Below, piece after piece: positions 15,871 to 23,900 of a stretch of 24,141 bases of DNA. The stretch comes from Rhodobacterales bacterium UBA5972 (GTDB lineage Bacteria; Pseudomonadota; Alphaproteobacteria; Rhodobacterales; Rhodobacteraceae). The notes beneath the pieces were generated by a model. The model saw only the letters and a list, made by a program, of their open reading frames with translations. It had not been told where the DNA came from and ran no database searches. The number at the start of each line of letters is the position of its first letter. Within the stretch, counting starts at the first letter, position 1. The translations under genes and the position numbers were made by a program. The stretch spans positions 1 to 24,141 of the forward strand of contig DJBQ01000177.1 in NCBI GenBank assembly GCA_002430125.1. The letters are read 5' to 3'.

Positions 15871-15904
15871 GGCAATTTGATATACTGCCCGGTTGCGGAT
15901 TGCC
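15871..15904. repeat. Widely spaced inverted repeat GGCAAT-N22-ATTGCC between divergent genes
   Basis: Six-base arms at 15871-15876 and 15899-15904 lie in the 102-base region between the MocA-type gene and the Old Yellow Enzyme gene. A smaller dyad CCGT-T-ACGG (15863-15871) abuts the left arm. The region must hold both divergent promoters, yet no -35/-10 pair is convincing. The arms could be regulator half-sites, or chance. Confidence 0.2.
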
Positions 15905-15955
15905 ACTGTCGGTTTGCATTGTTAGCGTCGTTGAAAATATCTGTCCGGAGCGACC

Positions 15956-17110
15956 ATGACTTTGATCCCACATCTGTTTCAACCGATTACCCTGCGTAGC
16001 ATCACCAGCCGAAACCGCATCGTGATTTCCCCGATGTGCCAGTATTCCGCCCACGACGGGCATCTGGACGATTGGCATCTGGTCAATCTGGGTCGATTTG
16101 CGGTCGGGGGCGCAGGGATCGTTTTTACCGAGGCAACGGCGGTGCAGAAATCTGGACGCATCACCCATGGATGCCCGGGCCTGTGGTGCGATAGTCAAAT
16201 ACCGGGGCACGCCCGCATTGCGCAATTCGCTTTGCAAAATGGGGCGATTCCGGCGATCCAATTGGGTCACGCGGGGCGCAAATCTGGTATGCAACGGCCA
16301 TGGTTTGGCAACGGGCCGCTGAATGACCAAGATTTCGCGCGCGGCGATATGCCTTGGCCACCGGTTGGCCCTTCTGCCATTCCGGTTGATGCTGGATGGA
16401 CGGTTCCGCATGCGCTGTCGGTGGAAGACATTGAGCAACTGAAACAGGATTTTGCCGCCGCCACCCGTCGCGCTTTGGCGGCTGGCTATAAGATTGTGGA
16501 ACTGCACGGCGCGCATGGCTATCTGCTGCACAGCTTTTTGTCGCCTTTGTCGAATAAACGCGATGACATATATGGCGGCGATCTGGCTGGGCGTATGCGT
16601 TTGGTTCTGGAACTTGCCGAAGTGGTAAGGGCAGTTTGGCCCGCCGACTTGCCGATGTTTTATCGAACATCTGCTGTTGACGGAACGCCAGACGGTTGGT
16701 TGCTTGAAGATACGGTCGCATTGGCAAAGGAACTGAAAGCACGCGGAGTTGACGTCGTCGACTGCTCGTCCGGCGGCATTGCAGGGCCTGCAACCAGTGC
16801 AGCGGGCGGCAAGCGCCAGCCCGGATTTCAAGTGCCCTTCGCTGAACGTGTTCGCACCGAGACCGGGCTGGCCAGCATGGCCGTTGGTCTGATTACCCAT
16901 CCCGAACAGGCCGAACTGATCCTTGCCGAAGGCCGCGCCGACCTTATCGCCATAGGTCGCGAAGCGCTGGTCGACCCGTCATGGCCGCTGCATGCCGCGA
17001 CCGCGCTCGGGTATGATTCTGATTTCAGCACTTGGCCGATTCAGTCCGGCTGGTGGCTGGTGCGCCGTCAGGCAACCAGCGAATTTTACGAGCCCAAGGG
17101 CATGAAATGA
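15956..17110 (+). CDS. NADH:flavin oxidoreductase / Old Yellow Enzyme family (YqjM-like)
   Basis: This FMN-dependent ene-reductase TIM barrel of 384 residues reduces activated C=C bonds with NAD(P)H. It carries the YqjM (thermophilic-like) signature: C28 in SPMCQYS, Q102 in IQLGHAGRKS, the substrate-binding pair H184 and H187 in ELHGAHGYLLHSFLSP, and the phosphate-binding GR near residue 335 (IAIGREALVDP). The physiological substrate is unknown; an alpha,beta-unsaturated acyl or enone intermediate would suit the neighbouring acyl-CoA genes. CGGAG lies five bases before the ATG. It begins a six-gene operon, and its stop overlaps the next ATG (ATGA at 17107-17110). Confidence 0.92.
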   Translation: MTLIPHLFQPITLRSITSRNRIVISPMCQYSAHDGHLDDWHLVNLGRFAVGGAGIVFTEATAVQKSGRITHGCPGLWCDSQIPGHARIAQFALQNGAIPAIQLGHAGRKSGMQRPWFGNGPLNDQDFARGDMPWPPVGPSAIPVDAGWTVPHALSVEDIEQLKQDFAAATRRALAAGYKIVELHGAHGYLLHSFLSPLSNKRDDIYGGDLAGRMRLVLELAEVVRAVWPADLPMFYRTSAVDGTPDGWLLEDTVALAKELKARGVDVVDCSSGGIAGPATSAAGGKRQPGFQVPFAERVRTETGLASMAVGLITHPEQAELILAEGRADLIAIGREALVDPSWPLHAATALGYDSDFSTWPIQSGWWLVRRQATSEFYEPKGMK

Positions 17111-18021
17111 CCACCGCCGCACCAATCACGGCAATTGATTTCCGGCAAGACGGCCAGCAGTTTCATGCTTTGGTTTCTGGCAATCCAGTAAACCCCGCCT
17201 TGCTGTTTTTGCACGGTTTCCCTGAATATTCGGGCGCATGGACCGAAGTGATCTCGCTTTTATCCGAACGCTGGTTTTGCGTGGCCCCGGATCAGCGCGG
17301 CTATGGGCAGTCATGGCGTCCGGAAGGGGTGGAAAATTATGCCACAAAGCATCTGGTCAAAGATGTCTCGGGCTTTATCGATCACTTTGGGCAGGGGCGG
17401 GTGGCGGCCTTGATTGGCCATGACTGGGGTGCGTCGGTTGCCTATGCGACGGCAATGCGGTGGCCTGCCAAAATCGGAAAACTGATCGTTGTCAACGGGG
17501 TTCACCCAGCGCCGTTTCAGGCGGCCTTGGCCGCAGGTGGCGCGCAATCCGCGGCCAGCCAGTATATCACGTGGTTGCGCCAAGATGGGGCCGAGGTTAT
17601 TCTGGCCGCTGATGATTTCGCGCGAATGTTTTCGTTATTCAGTGCCAAGATGGATTGGTCTTGGATGACCGAAGCGCGACGTGCCGATTATAAAGCGGCG
17701 TGGCGTGATGCGGCTGGTTTGCGGGCGATGATCAATTGGTATCGCGCAACACCGCTGAAAGTTGCCGAACCGGGCGTTCCGATTTCCGCCGATGATCTGC
17801 CACAATGGGATGCTGATGCCTTGCGGATTTCCATGCCGCATTTATTGATCTGGGGGCAGGCGGATACGGCTTTACTGGCCGAAGCCCGCGCCGGGTTGCA
17901 AGACTTTTGCGCTTCGCTGACGATTTGCGAAACGGCTGAGGCAGATCATTGGATACTCCATCAGAAACCGGAATTTGTGGCGACTGCGATTGCTGATTTT
18001 CTGACCCGCATGGCGGCGTAA
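17107..18021 (+). CDS. Alpha/beta hydrolase, epoxide-hydrolase-like
   Basis: This 304-residue hydrolase has an aspartate nucleophile: D106 in GHDWGAS. It also has the oxyanion motif HGFP at 36-39, a probable acid D253 (GQAD), H281 (ADHW) and lid tyrosines Y153 and Y212 (NWYRA), the latter typical of epoxide hydrolases. Opening of an epoxide to a diol is the best family prediction. A haloalkane dehalogenase shares the Asp-Trp elbow but lacks the HGxP plus lid-tyrosine combination. The ATG at 17107 overlaps the reductase stop; a longer in-frame start at 17032 lies inside the previous gene and is rejected. There is no signal peptide. It is the second gene of the operon. Confidence 0.88.
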   Translation: MTTAAPITAIDFRQDGQQFHALVSGNPVNPALLFLHGFPEYSGAWTEVISLLSERWFCVAPDQRGYGQSWRPEGVENYATKHLVKDVSGFIDHFGQGRVAALIGHDWGASVAYATAMRWPAKIGKLIVVNGVHPAPFQAALAAGGAQSAASQYITWLRQDGAEVILAADDFARMFSLFSAKMDWSWMTEARRADYKAAWRDAAGLRAMINWYRATPLKVAEPGVPISADDLPQWDADALRISMPHLLIWGQADTALLAEARAGLQDFCASLTICETAEADHWILHQKPEFVATAIADFLTRMAA

Positions 18022-18672
18022 ATGGCTGAACTGATAATCATTCGGCACGCACAAGCCTCGTACGGGGCGGCGGATTATGATCAACTGTCCGAGTTGGGCC
18101 AAAAACAGGCGGCGCTTGTTGGTGCGGCCCTGAAAGAACGTGGCTGGCATCCGGATCGGGTGATCACCGGCACTTTGAAACGGCAGATTGACACATTGGC
18201 TGCAATGGAAACCGATATCGCCCCCGAAACACATCCGGGCCTCAACGAATACGATTTTCAGGATTTGCTGACGGCGAGGTTTCCGACAGGCATGCCGGAA
18301 GTTTCCACCGAAGATCGCCGCGCGCATTTCCGCATTTTGCGTGAAACCGTACTGGCGTGGCAACTAGACGCGTTCAAAGCCAAAACAGAAAGCTGGCAGG
18401 ACTTCACCGACAGGGTCGAGGCGGCGCGAATGTTTGCCACTGATACGCCTGCGAAAAAGGTTCTGATTGTTAGTTCAGGTGGTGTGATCGGCCAAATGGT
18501 AGCAGCCTCGCTTGGCGCACCAGCCGCCCAAATGATGCATCTGAACCTTCAAATCAAAAACACCGCGATAACCCGCTTTGTGTTTTCGCAATCTGCCTTT
18601 AGCCTGCATGAATTCAACGCAACCGCGCATCTGGATCATCCTGATCGCGCAAATTTCCTGACCTATAGTTGA
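18022..18672 (+). CDS. Histidine phosphatase superfamily protein with altered second catalytic histidine
   Basis: The 216-residue protein begins with the phosphoglycerate-mutase-like signature IIIRHAQAS, with H9 as the phospho-accepting histidine, R54 in TLKRQ and E76 in LNEYDF. At the position of the second conserved histidine, usually VSHGG, it reads VSSGG (151-154), so this residue is serine. Such a form is, as I recall, found in a sub-branch of the family, and the activity may be reduced or different. The ATG directly follows the TAA of the preceding gene, and the stop overlaps a possible TTG start of the next, so the three are closely coupled. Its neighbour is a kinase-fold phosphotransferase, which makes a phosphate-ester substrate plausible. 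Confidence 0.85.
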   Translation: MAELIIIRHAQASYGAADYDQLSELGQKQAALVGAALKERGWHPDRVITGTLKRQIDTLAAMETDIAPETHPGLNEYDFQDLLTARFPTGMPEVSTEDRRAHFRILRETVLAWQLDAFKAKTESWQDFTDRVEAARMFATDTPAKKVLIVSSGGVIGQMVAASLGAPAAQMMHLNLQIKNTAITRFVFSQSAFSLHEFNATAHLDHPDRANFLTYS

Positions 18673-18677
18673 GCGAT

Positions 18678-19712
18678 ATGGACACAGACACCCAAACCCT
18701 TGATCTAAAAGCCGTTGACGCCTATCTGGCCGCGAATTTGCAGGGCTTTAAAGGCCCGCTGACGGCAAGTAAATTCCAGCGCGGGCAATCCAATCCGACC
18801 TTTCTGCTGGAAACCCCCGAAAAGCGGTACGTTTTACGGCGCAAACCGCCGGGGGTGTTGTTGAAATCTGCACATGCAGTTGACCGCGAGTTTCGGGTGC
18901 AATCGGCGCTTGCGGGATCGGCCGTGCCGGTCGCCAAAATGCATCTTTTGTGCATGGATGGCGACGTTATCGGATCGGCATTTTACGTGATGGATCACGT
19001 TGTCGGGCGGAATTTCAATGATCCGACGATGCCCGACCAGACGCCCAGCCAACGCGCGGCGGTGATTGGCGATATGAACCGGGTTCTGGCGGCGTTGCAC
19101 TCGGTTGACATCGACGCGGTTGGCCTGTCGGATTTTGGCCCGCCGGGAAATTATTATGAACGCCAGATCGGGCGTTGGACCAAGCAATACCGCGCCTCGG
19201 AAACCAAACCGGTCGCTGCGATGGATCGGCTGATGGCAGCACTTGGCGAACACATGCCAGCCGAGGACGGGCAGCGCACGTTAGTGCACGGCGATTACCG
19301 CATCGACAATATGATGTTCGAGGCGGACGGCACCAAATGCCTTGCCGTTCTGGATTGGGAGCTGTCAACGATTGGCCATCCATTCGCCGATCTAGCCTCG
19401 ATCATTATGCAGTGGCAAATGCCTGCGGGTGCCGAGGGCCGGGGGTTGGCAGGGATCGACCGCGCTGCCTTGGGGTTGCCGGGCGATCAGGAATTCATCG
19501 ACCAATATTGTGCCCATCGCGGGCTGGCGGGGATCGACAATTTCGGATTTTATCTGGCGTTCTGCTTTTTCCGGATGGCCGGCATTATCCAAGGTGTTTA
19601 CAAGCGCGCCTTGGACGGAAATGCCTCAAACCCGGAACGCGCTTTGAAAACAGGTGCTTACGTACCGGTTTTCGCAGAAAACGGCCTCAAAGCCTTGGGC
19701 GAACGGGTCTGA
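18678..19712 (+). CDS. Phosphotransferase family protein, ACAD10/ACAD11 N-terminal (LvaA) type
   Basis: This 344-residue aminoglycoside-phosphotransferase-fold kinase closely resembles the kinase domain of ACAD10/ACAD11: RGQSNPTFLLE at 35-45, YVLRRKPPG at 51-59 with the ATP-contacting lysine about K56, SAHAVDREFRV (64-74), IGSAFYVMD (98-106), the catalytic loop HGDYRIDN (204-211, D206 and N211) and the metal-binding D226 in VLDWELSTIGHPFADLA. Members of this group phosphorylate the hydroxyl of 4-hydroxyacyl-CoAs (LvaA in levulinate catabolism, ACAD11 in mammals), so a hydroxyacyl-CoA kinase is the likely role. No acyl-CoA dehydrogenase is fused or adjacent. The ATG at 18678 is chosen; a TTG at 18669, overlapping the previous stop, would add three residues. 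Confidence 0.9.
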   Translation: MDTDTQTLDLKAVDAYLAANLQGFKGPLTASKFQRGQSNPTFLLETPEKRYVLRRKPPGVLLKSAHAVDREFRVQSALAGSAVPVAKMHLLCMDGDVIGSAFYVMDHVVGRNFNDPTMPDQTPSQRAAVIGDMNRVLAALHSVDIDAVGLSDFGPPGNYYERQIGRWTKQYRASETKPVAAMDRLMAALGEHMPAEDGQRTLVHGDYRIDNMMFEADGTKCLAVLDWELSTIGHPFADLASIIMQWQMPAGAEGRGLAGIDRAALGLPGDQEFIDQYCAHRGLAGIDNFGFYLAFCFFRMAGIIQGVYKRALDGNASNPERALKTGAYVPVFAENGLKALGERV

Positions 19713-19740
19713 TACCTTCCAGAACTTGCGAAAGAATTCT

Positions 19741-20145
19741 ATGCCAATTCCTGCCGATATACTTGAAGATCCTTACGAGTTTCAAAAGCTTCTGGGGTTT
19801 ACCATTACCGAATGGACGCACGATTTGTGTGAACTGCATCAACCGATGCACAAGGGACTGGGCAACCGTTACGGCATCCCGCATGGCGGGGTTTACGCAA
19901 GTTTACTGGATACCGTGATGGGGTATTGTGGGTGTTTTACCGGGTCGAAAGACAACCTCAAACAGGCGATGACGCTGTCGTTGAATGTCAGCTATTTGTC
20001 CCGGCCAAAAGGTAAAATTTTGATCGCCACGGGCCAGCGGATCGGTGGTGGCGCAAGGACATTTTTCGCCGAGGCAAAGCTTTGTGATGAAACCGGCGAA
20101 TTTATTGCGTCAGCAAGTGGTACGTTTCGCTATAGGTCGAATTGA
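19741..20145 (+). CDS. PaaI-family hotdog-fold thioesterase
   Basis: This 134-residue single hotdog-domain protein has the PaaI/YbgC-type signature GIPHGGVYASLLDTVMGYC (45-63) with HGG at 48-50 and the probable catalytic D57. It would hydrolyse an acyl-CoA to free acid and CoA, usually as a homotetramer, either to terminate the pathway or to rescue CoA from dead-end intermediates. The ATG at 19741 is preferred: the frame is open from 19654, but the extra codons lie inside the previous gene. It follows the kinase gene after 28 bases, and a possible TTG start of the next gene overlaps its stop. Confidence 0.87.
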   Translation: MPIPADILEDPYEFQKLLGFTITEWTHDLCELHQPMHKGLGNRYGIPHGGVYASLLDTVMGYCGCFTGSKDNLKQAMTLSLNVSYLSRPKGKILIATGQRIGGGARTFFAEAKLCDETGEFIASASGTFRYRSN

Positions 20146-20198
20146 CGTCGCGAGATTTGGCGGGTGAATGGCCGATGGATGAAACAAGGGAAAATCAG

Positions 20199-20951
20199 AT
20201 GCTGAAAAATTGGTTGATCCGAAGCGGTCTGGAAAATGGGATAACCCGCGTGGTTCTGAACAACGCGCCGGTAAATGCATTGACACCGGAATTCCTGATG
20301 GATTTTGCGGATCTGCTGGATGAGGTGCGCCAGGACACTTCCGTAAAAGCCATAATCCTTGCCAGCCCGTTCAAAGTGTTCTCGGCCGGGCTTGATCTGA
20401 AAGCCGCGCAACGATTTGATTTGGCAGATCAGCAGGCAATCGTCGCTGGTCTGAACATCGCATTCACAAAACTATTCGCATTTCCAAAGCCGGTTATCGC
20501 GGCAGTTGACGGTGCAGCAATTGCCGGTGGGTTGTTCTTTGTCCTTGGGGCTGACTATCGACTGGCCACTGAGCGTTCCAGTTTCGGTCTTGCCGAAGTC
20601 AGGGTTGGGGCCGACTTTCCGATCGGCCCGCTGGAAATCGCGCGCACTATGCTTTCAGCCAATGACGCGCGGCGTCTCATGCAACGGGGCCGGCCTTACA
20701 CAGCCGAGGCCGCGTTGGCGGCTGGCATCGTTGATCAGATCGTCGCCGGTGATGACCTGGCGAAAAAGGCCGAAATACTGGCACTTGAATATGCGGATAT
20801 TCCGCCAAAGACCTTTGCAAAGGTTAAACAACAACTTCGCGGTGCGACGATTGATCTGATCGAAAAGGCGATGGCCGACGGCGCGAACCAGCCAACGCAA
20901 GGGTGGTTCAATGAGGAAACCAAGGCGGCGATGAGGGCGATGATCGGCTAA
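20199..20951 (+). CDS. Enoyl-CoA hydratase/isomerase (crotonase) family protein
   Basis: This 250-residue crotonase-fold protein acts on acyl-CoA thioesters. The oxyanion-hole segments are VFSAGLDLKA (60-69) and GAAIAGGLFF (105-114). E133 in GLAEVRVG matches the first catalytic glutamate (E144 of rat hydratase). At the place of the second (E164) the sequence reads ARRLMQRG, with R159, so a normal syn-hydratase mechanism is doubtful and an isomerase or CoA-hydrolase role is possible. Its C-terminal part (about 195-250) is of normal length. Three starts are possible: TTG at 20142 overlapping the previous stop, ATG at 20175 and ATG at 20199. The last has AAGGGA nine bases upstream and begins just before the first strand, so it is chosen. 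It is the last gene of the operon, 12 bases from the opposing carboxylase. Confidence 0.87.
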   Translation: MLKNWLIRSGLENGITRVVLNNAPVNALTPEFLMDFADLLDEVRQDTSVKAIILASPFKVFSAGLDLKAAQRFDLADQQAIVAGLNIAFTKLFAFPKPVIAAVDGAAIAGGLFFVLGADYRLATERSSFGLAEVRVGADFPIGPLEIARTMLSANDARRLMQRGRPYTAEAALAAGIVDQIVAGDDLAKKAEILALEYADIPPKTFAKVKQQLRGATIDLIEKAMADGANQPTQGWFNEETKAAMRAMIG

Positions 20952-20963
20952 GGTGGGATATAC

Positions 20964-23900
20964 TTACCATGCGTCAACAAAGCTGTGTTTCTTGCCGGCG
21001 CGCGGTTCTGGCAATGGCGCTGCCTCTAGTGCGGCAACGATCCAAGCACGGGTTTCAGCCGGATCGATCACCGTATCAATCTCCAGAACAGCAGCGGCGT
21101 TCAGGGCTTTGCCACGCTCATAAGCCGCGGCCACCATGTTTTCGTACAAGGCGTGCCGTTCTGCAGGGTCGGCAACAGCCTCTAATTCGCGGCGATAACC
21201 AAGCCTGACGGCACCCTCAAGCCCCATCCCGCCAAATTCGCCGCTGGGCCAGCTGGCGATGAACAGGGGCGTTCGAAACGATCCACCCGCCATAACCATC
21301 GCGCCCAAGCCGTAACCTTTGCGCAAAACGATCGACATAAAGGGTGTCGTCACGTTACCCGCCGCCAGAAACAGCCGCGCGCAGTGGCGCACCAGTGCGG
21401 TCTTTTCAACCTCGGGGCCGACCATCATGCCGGGGGTGTCGATCAGGCTGATGATCGGTATGTCAAACGCGTCACACAGGCGGACAAACCGGGTGGCCTT
21501 GTCGGCACATGGGCTGTCGATAGCGCCTGCCAGATGCAAGGGATTGTTGGCCAATATTCCAACGGGCCGCCCTTCGACCCGGGCGAATATTGTGACCATT
21601 CCCGGGGCAAATTGCGCCCTGAGTTCCAGAGACGAGCCTTCGTCGGCGATCCCGTCAATTGCCTTGTGAACATCGTAAACTTCAAGCCGGTTTTCAGGGA
21701 CGACATGGCGCAAGGCATGCGGGTCAGGCGCTTGCCATTCTAACATACTGCCCTGAAAATAGCCCAGATATTTCTTGGCAACCTTTGTTGCTTCAACCTC
21801 GTCTTCCACCAAAATATCAATCACACCGTTTGGCGCCTGCACGTTGCTTGGCCCTACTTCGTCTGGAGTGAAAACCCCAAGACCGCCGCCTTCTATCATC
21901 GCCGGGCCGCCCATTCCGATGGTGCTGTCGCGGGTTGCGATCACCACGTCACAGCAACCAAGTAACGCGGCATTACCGGCAAAAACCCTGCCCGAGCCGA
22001 TGCCGATAACCGGCACAAGGCCAGACAGCCGTGCATGATGCCAGAACGTGGTCAGGTGCAATCCGGCAATCGAGGTCGCCTCGGCATCAACGTCACCCGG
22101 TCGTCCACCGCCACCTTCACAGTAAAAGATCAACGGGGTTTTCTGGCGATACGCCAGATCGAGTATGCGGTCTTTCTTGGCGTGGTTCATCACGCCCTGG
22201 GTGCCTGCCAAAACCGTGTAATCATAGGCCATTACCGCACAGCGCGCCTTTTCCGGACCGAAGTCCGTGCCATTTATGCGGCCAAAACCGGTCACCAGAC
22301 CATCGGCAGGCGTGTTTTTGATCAGGTCATCCACCGTTCGGCGCGCGCGCTGGGCCGCGAAAGTCATGTCGCCGAATTCCACGAACGTGTCAGGGTCGCA
22401 AAGGTCCGCTATGTTTTCACGCGCCATGCGTTTGCCCAAAGCGTGCCGTTTCTTAACCGCGTCAGGGCGTGCGGCATCTTTGGTCAGGTCACGACGGGCT
22501 TGCAATTCTGCCAGATCAGACCTGATGAAATTTGGATCGGCATTTTTTTCACGCGGCGCAATCCCCGCGTCATCCGGCAATTCTTCCAGCATAAACAACG
22601 GTGCTCCCTCAGGCACGGTCGCCGGTGTTGTGACCGAAACTGCCAGCACCCGCGCTGCATAAGGCGCCACAATTGCGTGTTGCATCTTCATAGCTTCTAA
22701 CGTGGCCATACGTGCGCCTTTGGCCACCACTTCGCCTACTGTAACCGACAGCGACAAAACCGTTCCTTGCATCGGAGCGCTTATTGCGCCTTTGGATACG
22801 GGTGCTAAGTCAACGACGGCATTCTGAGCCAACACAAGCGTTTGCAGCCGGGCCGCTATCAGCCCCGTATCGCTTTGACCCAAGCCCAGTTCCGGCCAGT
22901 CGAGTAACGCCGCCAAAACCGGTTTGTTGGTTTCCACGCCCTCGAACTTGAAGTCGCCCAAGGCGCGTTTCGCCCGCCGCAACGCTGGTTCAATGCCTTG
23001 CGCTGAATGCACGATCAGTTTGGCCAGCAACCCGTCATAGGCTGGATTGGTTTTCATGCCCACAAAACCAGCGCCGTCAACCCTGATCCCGGGCCCACCC
23101 GGCGGCACATAGGCTCTCAGAACCCCGCCGGTCGGTTTGACTGAACCATTTTCAAGCAACCGCTCGCAACTGATGCGCATTTGAATGGCGGTCCCGATGG
23201 GCGCTGGAATCTGATCCTGATGTAAACCCAGACCTTTTAGACTGGCGCCATCGGCCAACTTGATCTGCGCCTGAACCAGATCAATACCGGTGATCATTTC
23301 GGTGATAGTGTGTTCAACCTGCAAACGCGGGTTGGCTTCGATGAAATAGTAGTTTCCGGTTTGGTCGAGCAGAAACTCAATCGTTGCAAGGCCGCGCAAA
23401 CCGATGGCTTGTGCAATTTTGCAGGCCGCCGACAGCATGGATTGCCTTATCGCACTGTCAAGTTTCGGGGCTGGTGCGATCTCAATTACTTTTTGGTGAC
23501 GCCGTTGCAAAGAACAATCGCGTTCCCATAAATGGCAAACCGAAGTGCTGTCGCCCAAAACCTGCACTTCGATATGACGGGCATTTGTTACCAGTTGTTC
23601 CACAAAAATTGTGCCATCACCAAACGCCGCCAAGGCCTCGGCACTGACTTCGGCAATGGCTTTGGTGACGCCATTTGGATCTTGGACCACGCGCATGCCA
23701 CGTCCACCACCGCCATTTGCAGCTTTAAGGATGATGCCGTCAGGACAGGTGGTCAAGAATGCTGTGGCCTGATCCGCTGTGAAACCGCCAGTTAGGCCTG
23801 CAATAACCGGGACATTCAACGATTTTGCCAGTTCAATGGCGGCGACTTTATCGCCCAATTGGGCCAATGCGGCAGGATCAGGGCCGATGAAAACAAGCCC

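Noticed and set aside
15854..16900. Open frame of about 349 codons on the minus strand, in frame with the MocA-type gene and antisense to the Old Yellow Enzyme gene.
   Set aside because: It lacks recognisable protein features, lies opposite a strongly conserved gene, and the MocA-type gene has a clear GGAGG and ATG at 15853. It is a stop-poor shadow.
17107..18021. Haloalkane dehalogenase as an alternative call for the Asp-nucleophile hydrolase.
   Set aside because: HGFP and the lid tyrosine in NWYRA point to the epoxide hydrolase side of the family, though the shared GHDWG elbow means assay is needed.
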